This document shows, one piece after another, positions 1 through 11,000 of a DNA stretch of 64,000 bases (its first letter is position 1; the number at the start of each line of letters is the position of its first letter). The position numbers and the translations under genes were made by a program. Origin of the DNA: Chondrosia reniformis (taxonomy: Eukaryota > Porifera > Demospongiae > Chondrillida > Chondrillidae); contig OX359191.1 of the NCBI GenBank assembly GCA_947172415.1, positions 5,704,001-5,768,000 of the forward strand. The letters run 5' to 3'. Below the pieces are notes generated by a model. The model worked only from the letters and a program-made list of their open reading frames with translations. It did not search any database and had not been told where the DNA came from.

Positions 1-3000
1 GATGCCTTCACTGGATGGAAAATGGCCACTACTAGTAGCATCGATACTGTCTCTTGTCTCATTGATGATTCCTTTGTGGTCAGCCTGATAATCCTCAGTG
101 ATAGTTTCTCTGGTTTCAGCAGAATGGTCACATTGTGCCTGTGGATCATCTACCTCCAGGGTACTCTGGTCATGGTCTGTTTCACCCGGATGTGGTGGCA
201 CTGAGGATGGAAGAATCATTCTGAGCTCAGCACCAGAGAGAAACAGAGCTCCACTAGAGTACATAGACCTGAGTGCCCTCCCTATGTCTCCATCATGGCT
301 AGTGGACTCTTTAGGACCCTTTGCAATGTCTTGTTTGACTTTATTCCTCATTGGTAAAAGACGCTGGATTAGATCATGTTTAAAATTATTTAGGGAATCT
401 TTCAGTCTGAGAATGGTGAGCAATTCTTGCCGGATTAATTCTACAAAGAGAGGCTTCTTGATATGAGCAAAGACTGCCACAGCGGGGAAGGGAGATGAAT
501 CCCCTACGAGATCACTGCTAGAAGCAATAGACTCAGCAACCTCATCCAGTGAGGGAAATATCCACGCTGTCAATGGAAAGTCATTGACAAAAGGTGTAGT
601 GTCCTCCGTAACACCACTCTCACCTAACTCGTGAACAAATCTGAGGCACACACAGTCGCATGAGAGGTACCAAGGGGAGCCAACAGCCATGCACTCATTT
701 ACATAGTATGAGGCCTCGTCTGAGGGCTCTTTTGCTGGACTTGGAGTAGACACAAATCCAAAATCTTCCAAGAAAAATGGGAGGCAGTCTTGTGGGAGGA
801 AGGGGAGGTCTTTCTGGAATTCGTGAGGGAACACATGACCATTTGATTCAGAATACAACCATCCTTCTTTTATACGCTCCATAAGTTCACCAAAATCTTG
901 TGAAAGCTTCAGGCTAGATTTTGTAAGGGCAGAAATTCGGATTTCTGATGTCTCAGCTTGCAGAGCAGTAGGTCTATTGTCAGAAGGTCTTGATCCTGGC
1001 TTTTCATACACTGGAATGGTGATCTACAGGAGATAGATTGAAAAGATACCCAAATAAATTCCCCCTATGAAACTGTCATTCAGGTTCCCCTATGACTTAC
1101 GTACATATCTCCAATAAGAATACACCTTATGCTTTGGCACATACACTATACTAGTATACTCTTAAGTTAAAATATCACACTGCATACATGAAATGTTGTG
1201 TGTATAAGGTGGATATGTACTTACCTTAGTGTAAGATATCTTGAAAGTAAAATTAAAACCTTTCAAGCTTGTAGGGAATGGGTACTTTGCCTCACGCTTC
1301 TCTTTTAGCTTCTTAACAGCTTTCTACAATCAATCCAAACATTGATATGGTGTATACATACTGTCATGTGCTACAGGTTTTATTGTATGTATAGTAGACT
1401 GATACTACAAATGTGACAGTCTGACAGGCTTATAGAATGCATTCCCAAAATGGACTTCTAGACTGTACTCTACAAAAGGAAACTTATCCATTCACTCTTA
1501 GAAAGGAGTCCAGAGAGTACATACACACACATAGTGGATTACTAGATCATATTAATCTCTTCAGTCTATTCCACTTTTGTATCAACTAACTGCAAACATC
1601 TCCTCTAACATATACAATAAATGTACATATGACATTGTATAAAGGAATATATGAGAAAGGCAAAGACTTCTTCTAAGGTGTTTGTACATGTGCATGTGTA
1701 TTGACATTAGGCTTGCTAACCTGGATGTCCTTTGTGACCTTGCTAACCAGCCCAAAGTCAATGGTCCCCAGGATTCCTTGCACAAAGTCAACAAACCACA
1801 CTGTTGTCTGTTGGTTCAGGACAAGGTGCAAAGGGCACATATCTACTGAAACCACAGGTCGTGGAACTGCAAGAAAAACATTAACATTAATAATTAAGAC
1901 ATGTATATCGCATAATTAATTAGGAAATGTATTGCATATAACAAACACTACACAAAAATTCATGTACCAATAAAATAATTAGCAGAAAGCCAAAATATCC
2001 CCGAGTAAAATAGTACAGACTTTGTTATCAGAAAATGATTAAACCTTCAAAATGTTGAGCAAATGCTACATTTACTAGTCTAAAGTCTGTTTGTATGTAT
2101 GCACGCATGTGCTATAGGCAAAAGAGAAAAAAGAAAAAAACATATGAATTATAAATTGTGTAATGTGTTACTCTTGCGAAAGAAAAATGATTGCACAAAT
2201 ACACACAAAATATTTCAGGGTACTAAATATACGCTGAGATTGGTAGAAATAGCTATGCTACATTGTAAAATCTGGAATGCTGTTTGGATGACAAAGGTAA
2301 TGGGCCACAATAACTGAGTCTCTAGAAACTACTTAATAACATTCAGAACTAATGACAATCAAATAGTGCCTACCTAGAAAGTCCTTGCCAGCTGTATGTC
2401 CAGGATAAAAGAAAAGGGTTGCAGAGACTTGGAGAGCTGGGAAGAAATCTGGAATATGAAAGAGTTCCTTATCTGAACGGACAAAAGGCAGTGGAGATAC
2501 CTTCCCCTCAGAATCACTCATTGATTCAATGGTAAACTTGCAACAGCGTAAGACAATGCTTCTTTCATGAAGTCGACTCAGCCTGACTTTGGAGATGGGA
2601 GATGTAGAGTCAGTGCTCTGGAGACTCATCAAGGAAGAGGACCTACTGCCCATACCTGACAGCACATCTTCTGGTATATTTTCCAGTGGAGAGCTGATGA
2701 CAACAGCATCGTCATCATCTTCAAGATCCCTAGATTGGTAAGATGCTTTCATAGGCGGTTCCTTACTGGTTGCAGTGGCAGACATTCTTTTGGGTGTGCT
2801 GGCCCCAGAAGACTGGTTGCTGCCATAGAACTGTGACCTGGAGTGGCCGGAGCTAGGCGTAGATGCATCAGATGGAGCAAAGCCATCTGATTCAGCTGTG
2901 AAGGATGAAGGAGTGCTGCTTGTGGTAGATGAAGAGGCAACCTTCATTTTTGCTGCTTCTTGTAAGTCCTTCCTTGTCATGTCATGGTGGTTTTTGATGT

Positions 3001-6000
3001 GATCATTGCTGTTTCTCCAGTGGTTTCTTCCTGTTCCAGCCTTCTGATCAGGGTAGATATCAATTTCTAAGCCCTGTAGCTTTAGGACTGAGCTGCCAGT
3101 AATGCTTGGTGAGATGGTATTATCAGCCAACATGTCATTACAAAGCTGAATGTGGACATCTCTTGTGACAACGTGAAGGGAATGCTGAATAATTTCCCAT
3201 TTTGGTAGCTCTCTATTTCCGTCTTGGTAAATTTTTTGAAGCCATTCTGTCACTTTTGGTAAGTTTCCTCCATCCAATAGACCCCCAAAACTACCAAATT
3301 TTCCTTGGCTAACTGGACCCTTTCCTTTTTTGGATTCCTGCTTTGGTGCTGCTTGTTGCTTGGCTTGAAGAAGTTCCTTGAGCCTAGCCTCTGCCTGGTG
3401 GTGGTGTGTCTTTATAGCTATCTCAATCAGATTCTGGACAAAGTACGACAGTGACCGCAATTGAGACTGAGTTAAAATCCACACCAAGTCTCCCAAGTAT
3501 GCAAAGATCCTCACAAAGAGGATAGAACAATCTTTGATCAATCTCTTGAAGGCAAGTTCTAAGCTGGTCTCATTGATAAGGAGTCGCAGCTCCATAGCAT
3601 CTCTAGACAAGGGTTCCCCATTCTGCATTCCATGAGCTTGAATTTTCAAGCTGTGGATTTTTATTTTCTTATAAATAATCATTGTATCTTCTTCTTTGCA
3701 ACGGACAAACATTTCCTTCAAGTTCTTTGCTTTCATACCAGGGGCAGGAACACTGAAGATTTTGAGGTCTGTCATCTCAAAGCTACCTTCAAATGTAGGA
3801 TCTTTGAAACTACCATTTATGGAGCGGATTTCCAATGTCATACCATCAATAATTTTGTCCATTAGTCCATACTTTCCAGAGGAACCCCTACAAAAGTAAA
3901 ATAACCAACAGGTAAGTATACAAATACATACATAAATACACATCAGGGTTTCTTTCAGCATTTGCCCCCCCTTGGCTTGCCCCCCCCCTCCTTGGATATG
4001 CTGAGAATTCTATTTTACATGTAAATCAATCTTCCTAGGTTTTCTAGTCAATATGCCTACTATTGTTTCTTAATCATTATAGATAGTTTTTGTGGTGATT
4101 CGATTGCAATTTTGTGTGAAAACAGTCCCAAATTGCATCTAATAAATGGTCGAAAATCTAAATTTCCCAGGGGAGCATGCCCCAACAGACCCCTTAGTTT
4201 GCTGCATGCTTTGCACAGGGATACGTACTTCCCCCCCCCCCCCCCCCTATAATCCATACCATCTCATTTGCCCCCCCCCCTTGGGTAAAAAGCTGAAAGA
4301 AACCCTGCACATTATCAGGTAAATGCAGTGAAGCCCCTTACACATAAGAACCTCAATTATTAAGTTTTCGAATTCCTGATTAAATATACTTTTTGTAGGA
4401 CCACAAATGTTAGTAAGGAATTTAATACTGCATTGTTCGCTTAATTAGATTAATTATTTCAAACCTGTAATTTGAGAAAAGTGGCTTCTACACATTGATA
4501 AACCACTTTTGAGTTTAAAATTGACAATAAATTATATTAGTATCCTAATGTACGTATGTAATTGGCCACCATATTTTAGAAACAGTACACAACCAATTTT
4601 CTAATTCAATGTATGTATCCATAGAAATTTAAAACAAAATTATGATATATATATACGTACATACATACTATGTATATGCAAATAATAGCCTAGCACAGGC
4701 TCAAGTGCAATAAACTCCCCCTTTTCATACTATGTACATGTACATTGAAGATAGTACAATACTTTAATTACTAGGTGAAGTTGTAAAAGAAAATGCACGA
4801 TTCTCAATCAGATTACAGTTAGCTGAGTGTAATAATACAGCAGTAAAGTGATGCCATTTGGTAGTGACTTGGCAGTCATACGGCCATGACCACATCACTT
4901 CACCTAACTACATTGAAGAAACTCTTTACTGCTCTAGTTCAATGCAAAGCTGAATAGAAATAAAATTTACAAGGTATATGTTTATCTTAATTTGATGAGA
5001 CAGCAGTTATGATCTACTCCTTTTAATTGTAAAGTGACCCAGAGGTGTTCTAATGAAGTGAAACAGACGAGATGTAATGATACATAGGACTGTTTCATTA
5101 CTAATACCCTTTTGGACCTGAAATAGGCTATACACTATACAGTTCGAACACACTACAAATAGAAGAATCACAAACACTCACTGCAACTTATTCAAGTCAA
5201 TCCCTTCCTGCTTATCTCTTTCCTTATTTGGATCACAGGTGGCAATTTCAAATGTGACATTATTCAGTTGCTAAGTAAGGAAAAGAAGTAAATGTCATTC
5301 AAGGCTAGGAAAAGAATTTCAGACTTCGCATGACGTAATATGCATCAGCATGTTAGGGATTCTCATAAATTTGAATATAATAATACTCTTTAAATATCAT
5401 GGCATAACTTAACATATAGGTTTGTCCTGAGAAAGGCCCAGTTAACAAGGTCTTGCTAAATGTATACTCTGGTCCCTTATCACCCAAAGACCACTTTTTA
5501 TATGTATGTATTGATAGCATTTATATATTAAAATCTTCCTCTAAAATATTATAGGTTTAAACCATATTATAATTGTATTTAATGTATACTTTGGTCACCT
5601 GTACATACTGTTTAAGTAAACTTTGTGGGTAGAGTATGTACAGAACAGGTGAACATGACTAAAGGATTTAATTTCTTTCTACCTTCACATGCCTTTATTA
5701 TTGACCAACTCATGAAAAATCTAATATACCATTTTCCTACATGCTATATGCCTATTCTGTAAAAAGAGCCTATAGGGGAACTAAACCTAAAGAGAGCTTT
5801 AGATGAAGATACAGGAGTCTTTTCTTCCTTCTTTTCCCTTCTTTCATCTTCTTCTCCACTGGGTCAGACAGCCGTGAATGGGTGAATGGGAGTGAAACAA
5901 AAAATGGAAAATAGTACTACAATATGTAGGATAATGGGTGGAAAAGGTATGTATATTAGGACTTTGGGAGACCTAGGCTCTGTTAAAAATGTCCTACAAA

Positions 6001-7509
6001 AACATTACACAGTCTTGTAGCCACAACAAAGGAGCTATATATTTCATACAGTAGGTACATCTTCAAAAGTGAAAAGTTTTTTGTGAGCTATTTTTGAAAG
6101 CCACTAATGTATAAATACATTGTACCATGTTGTCCTATACTATAACAAGCTGTACCACGATATACAGTATTACGTACCACAGCTGACACTATTCAGGAAA
6201 TTACATAATTTATAGTCAAATTACATAACAGAAAACATTAAGTGCAAAGGCCATTTCCATCAATATGGCTTTACCATGTAAATGATTTGTATAATACAGT
6301 GGAACTTATAAATGTACAACTAGTACATATGCACATACACCTGTAAATGATTTGTATAGCATCACTTATGAAATATACAACTATTCCTGAATATACAATA
6401 ACACATGAATTTGACTCAAGGATTGACTAACAACCAAGTACTGCTATTCCTCTCTTTGCTAAACAGGATTAAATATGGGATTAGTGTCAGTCTAGAGTTT
6501 GCAATACTATAGAGTTGTGTACCATTAAGTAGCTTAAAAGAATTAAGATTACTTTCTACACACATTGACTAAAGAACAGAGCCATTTACATTTTCAATAA
6601 CCTTAATACATATACACATACGTACGTATATTCAATATAGACCATTTATTGAGCTTTATAGACTTACAACAGTAATAGGTTCAGAGCGAATCTTTGTGAA
6701 TGGAACCTGAAGGTAAAGGATGAAATTGAATGCACTCACCACTGTGATACACAAACTACAGATATACTTATGTAGATACGTATATGGGAACAAAGAAACC
6801 TCTACATATACGTATACCTACACATACATTAGAAGGTGAGATGCAAAAGAGTAGGAATAATCATGGCTGTATTTAGAAAATTCTTCAAGGGGGGCTAAAT
6901 TGAGGTTCCAAGAAATAAGGGGGCAAGCATGGAAATGAAGGGGCTTGATAAATTTCAAAGGGGGCAAGAATAGTGCAAGGCGAATGCCCCCCCTAAATGC
7001 ACCCCTGATAATGGATTAAGCATGGATCCCAATATTAACGGTTAACTATAAATATGTTTCCAGCTAATAGAATTGTGGAGAGATCACACAGCTTGTTCAC
7101 TGCCTAGTATAAATTATAAACCACAACGAGAATTTAAACAATTAAGACTATGACAGTAGCTATCCCTAAAGAACTAGGGAATAAGTATGGTCATTTGTTA
7201 GCGTTAATCGCTTTCACTTAAATAAGGGCGGTACTCTCATACCTTGCACCTGATCAGGTCCACCTTGGCAGAGGCAATCTCCAACCAGGGAGGAAACATT
7301 AAAACCTGCATGAGGAAGGCAGGGTTGAGTTCCAGATTTTTCAGCTCGCCTTTCCCTGTTAGGAACTGAAGGGAAATATCTTTGGGCTTCAGCCCTTTCG
7401 TATACCTTCAGAAGAGATTAAATTGTAACGTTAATACATTCTTTAAACATACAAGTTTAAATTACTTGGCGAGACGTTCTACAATCTCCCTCTTTATAAG
7501 ATCAGCCAT
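1..7509 (-). CDS. BLTP3: BLTP3 (UHRF1BP1/UHRF1BP1L-like) bridge-like lipid transfer protein, 5' two thirds
   Basis: This family forms long hydrophobic grooves (VPS13/ATG2-like repeating beta-groove fold) that move lipids at membrane contact sites. Exons read on the minus strand: 7466-7509, 7243-7405, 6668-6706, 5182-5270, 2374-3887, 1721-1866, 1225-1323 and 1-1023. All have GT-AG borders and the total (3117 nt) stays in frame. The protein opens with MADLIKREIVERLAKYTKGL, the chorein-N motif of the family, followed by a segment containing LTGKGELKNLELN and FPPWLEIASAKVDLIRCK, then PFTKIRSEPITV. The large exon holds the GSSGKYGLMDKIIDGMTLEI core and a Ser-rich low-complexity linker (about 2.7-2.9 kb). 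At least 1039 residues are present; human members are about 1440, so the 3' end lies off the left edge. Introns carry three miniature transposons or repeats. Identification is by remembered family sequence and is strong. Confidence 0.9.
3944..4307. mobile_element. Miniature inverted-repeat element, C-rich, in BLTP3 intron 4
   Basis: Perfect 16-bp terminal inverted repeats (CAGGGTTTCTTTCAGC at 3944-3959 and its reverse complement at 4292-4307) are flanked on both sides by the same 5 bp, CACAT, as expected of a target-site duplication. The inside holds several poly-C runs, the longest near 4230-4246. No coding capacity is seen. The CAGGG ends resemble hAT transposons, but hAT elements usually duplicate 8 bp, so the superfamily is uncertain. 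It ends about 55 bp from the exon-5 acceptor of BLTP3. Confidence 0.85.
5728..5890. repeat. Dispersed repeat, copy 1 (BLTP3 intron 3)
   Basis: This segment contains GAGCCTATAGGGGAACTAAA, a pyrimidine-rich stretch, and CTCCACTGGGTCAGACAGCC. The reverse complement recurs with few changes at 61735-61915 and 56070-56260, and a shorter version lies at 44962-45040. No reading frame is shared well enough to call a protein. Confidence 0.75.
6862..7007. mobile_element. Miniature C-rich element in BLTP3 intron 2
   Basis: A 146-bp insert begins CATGGCTGTATTTA and ends TAAATGCACCCCTG, which are imperfect inverted repeats. It is bounded on both sides by ATAAT (6857-6861 and 7008-7012). G-runs fill the middle. 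It resembles the elements at 3944-4307, 11350-11466 and 19546-19700 in its ends, its G/C runs and its 5-bp duplication. Confidence 0.7.
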
Positions 7510-7714
7510 GCTTCGTCTATGGCAACCGATGGACTTCTTGAGCAGCCATTTTATATTGGTCGATTGTTGTATATCGTTATAAAGGGATCGATTTTCATGA
7601 TTAGCATTTATGGTTGACATGAGCATGAGTTGAGTTTCCTTACTGCTGGGTCTTCCTAATTATAATTTATTCATGTATCGGATATGGTCAATTGCAACTC
7701 ATTTATGATCTACT

Positions 7715-7930
7715 GAAGTGTTGACCATATTGGGGCAGCTCCTATAATGAAGTGTTGACCATATTGGGGCAGCTCCTATAATGAAGTGTTGACCATATTG
7801 GGGCTGCTCCTATAATGAAGTGTTGACCATATTGGGGCTGCTCCTATAATGAAGTGTTGACCATATATATTGGGGCTGCTCCTATAATGAATTGTTGACC
7901 ATATTGGGGCTGCTCCTAATGAATTGTTGC
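7715..7930. repeat. 34-bp tandem repeat between BLTP3 and ALG10
   Basis: About six head-to-tail copies of a 34-bp unit containing GTTGACCATATTGGGGC and GCTCCTATAAT. Copies start near 7715, 7749, 7783, 7817, 7851 and 7889; the fifth has a small ATAT insertion and the last ones decay. The array starts about 205 bp upstream of the BLTP3 start codon and lies downstream of the ALG10 stop, so it may sit in the BLTP3 promoter. Confidence 0.9.
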
Positions 7931-8064
7931 CCATGCATCCCATTTAATCTGTCATTAGAATTTATGTTTGAAATGAGTCTAGTATTATAACGAGAAATTT
8001 ATATAGTTATTGCCTATTACTATTATATTGGAAAAATAAAATACACAAAAAAGAAATATTTAGT

Positions 8065-11000
8065 CTACCACATAAATCTCTGCCAATCAATAGAGTTTGG
8101 CCATTTAAACGGTTTTGCCAGGAAGATGTACAGTGTAACACAGTTAATAACAGCATTAAGCATAACCTCCAGATAAAGAGCCATAGATGACCGCACAGAT
8201 GTGTGCAACCTACATACAGAAGGAAAAGAACACGATAATACACTCATATTAACATTTGTTACAGTAACAAGTTATGGCAACGCTTTGGAATAATCTTAAA
8301 CACTTTTGTACTATGTAATGTAAAATATAATGAGCAACCAACCTCAGTAATAAGTAGGGTAACAAAAAGTAACGAAATTCCAAAAGCTTTTGAGGAACCG
8401 TTGTCATAGCAGTACAGAGAAAAAATCCCACTATCCTACAAAATGAGGATACTTGATGTACCGTAATTCGGGAAATTTTCGTTGTTAAAATATTTTCGTG
8501 GTTGGCCCAAACCATGAATAAAATTTCTCGCATGAAATTTTCGCTCGTTCATGTGAATCAAGAAGTGTGGTTGGTTTAGACCACGAAAATATTTCAACAC
8601 GAAACTTTATCACACAAAAATCCCGCACATGGAATACAAAATGAGGATACTTGATGTATTTCAGTATATATTAAACACACAAGTAATTGGCAGAGCTAAA
8701 AAGATATGGTGATGTGCATAACTCTTGTTGCTTATCATCTTGCTGGTGCAGTACTACTCGACTAACTGCTATGAAACCTGCATACTTACATTTTATAGGT
8801 ACAGAAAAAATAATAACAAGATCATGTGAAGCATGTACATGTATAGAGTTGGGATCACAAAAATATCCCTTGCATATGGCTTACAAACAATACTTATAAG
8901 AAGTTTGGCTTAGTTATAGAGTTAATATTGAGAAATTTAGCTTAGTTCTAGTTAATATTGAGTTCAACGGAAGTAACTTGAAGAAAGAGACAATCTTCTC
9001 TCAGGTAAGAACACCTTTGGTCCAACAGAGTCAGTTCAGACAAAGGAATGAATTTCTCAAAAGCCAAACATACTTGACCTTGCTGTCCCTGGGGAACACG
9101 TTCGGCATTGCAAGTGGCTCTCATGATGTGATGGCTAAAGTTGTGAAGTTGATTCAACAGGCTAATTTCAATTGTAGCTTTAAGAGGCCACTTGAGGTCA
9201 TCATCATTTCTACCATCCATCAGAAAGACAAAGACTGACACATGAGAACCTCCCCTCATACCATATCCTTGGGCCATAACTTTCAAACACAACTTGTATC
9301 CTCCGTAGTGAGAGTAAAATGGCTTACCAACCCACTCTTCCTTCATCTTCCTAATGTCCTTAAACCTATTAACCCTCATAACGCAGGGAGGACACGGATA
9401 ACAGGAAGTGAAAATCTCTAACCATGGGCGATACTGAGGGGGTGTATTGTTAGGCTGCTTCCTTTGTTTGAGTGAGGAAACTTCATGTCTTAGCTGTTGT
9501 ACAACAAATGAGGCCATCTTCAAGTGCAAATCTTTCTTCTTTTGAAGGTGGTCATTCATCTTCTTTCGCTTCTTAACCACAGTACAACCAATATGGAAGT
9601 ATTCACATGAAACCTTTTCTTCTTTGCAAATGGCTAAATGGCTTTTCATCTCAGAGCGTTGGATGATTTCGCGACATCCAGCAGGACAAGGCAAGGGAAA
9701 ATAGTTACAGGTAACACCATGAGAAGCCAGCAAGCTTCGCTGCAATCTTTCATCACAGCCCCAGGGGCAGGACAACAATTCAAATTGACAAATTTCCTTT
9801 TGGTGTTTCTCACAGTCTCCCAAGTCACCCTTCCAGTTACAACCAGATTTGGAATTCAAACATTTGACTTTGAAGTTCCTCACTTGTAAAGTAGTACGCT
9901 GATCAGGGAAGAGGATAGGAGACTCAGATTTACAGATTGGGCATTCCTCAAACTTGAAGTCAGCAGATGCACCTTTATCTACACAACCTTTGCAGAATAA
10001 GTGGCCACAAGTGGTCTGCCGAGGGTTATCTGCTAGCTCAAGGCAAATGGAGCACTTGAGTTCTTCCAGGAGATCTGGCTCTCTCAAAAGGAATATATAC
10101 TCTTTTCCTTTGTAACTGAAAGTCCTTGAAATAGGCCTAATTTGTCTTGACATTTTACTTCAAAGAAGAGCTAGCTCTTTAAAGGATTCAAGTCCGAAGT
10201 GATTAAACTTCCTTGAAACTTTAGAAAATTCCAAGAATATTTACTGGGGGAAATACAAACGTGCTCCCCATGTCATACATGTATTGTTTGCCTGATGATC
10301 AGGCAGTAAGTAATCCCACCTCTTTTCTCATAACAACCTCCTTATTTGGCAATTATCACTTACCAATAATAACACTTGTAACCAAAAGTGCACAGTCAAC
10401 ATGAATGAAAGAATTAGGGTTAATTTTACCGTGTTAAAGATAGATAAAACATGGCTCTATGTGTCACTCCACTCTGGCTAGCTGATACAGTAAATGTGTT
10501 ATGCTACATAGAAACCATGTTGTTACTATTACATATGGACAATAATAGCTAGGCACACAAAATATCCTACATTGACTATTTAATAAATGTGGAATCTGTA
10601 GTATGGAGGTTTTACTGTATGTATGTTCAGTGCAACCACCACTTATAGGTTTCACGGGCTATCCATAACTCTAACATTACCCACAGCAGTGAGTCAAGTA
10701 ATAAAATAATATATTATGTCTATTTGTGTCATGAAGGAAATGGCTGCTATTGAATAAGTTGCACTGAGCCTGTGCAAAGGCTATGATGGAGAAATAGATA
10801 ATCACTGGAAAATATTAGTAGTCTTGGTTGGCTTTTATGAAACCACAAGTGTTTCACTTGTGATAGATTAATAAGTTGAAGGCAGTCATCCAAACTCACC
10901 ATATATAAAGTATACTACACTGATGAGACATACGAGGGACAAAACAGCTGTCTGTTCTTTTGAGATTTTTCCATCTTGGATGACTGGGAGGTTGCGATTA

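Noticed and set aside
98-466. 122-codon plus-strand frame at the left edge
   Set aside because: Antisense shadow of the long BLTP3 exon 1-1023.
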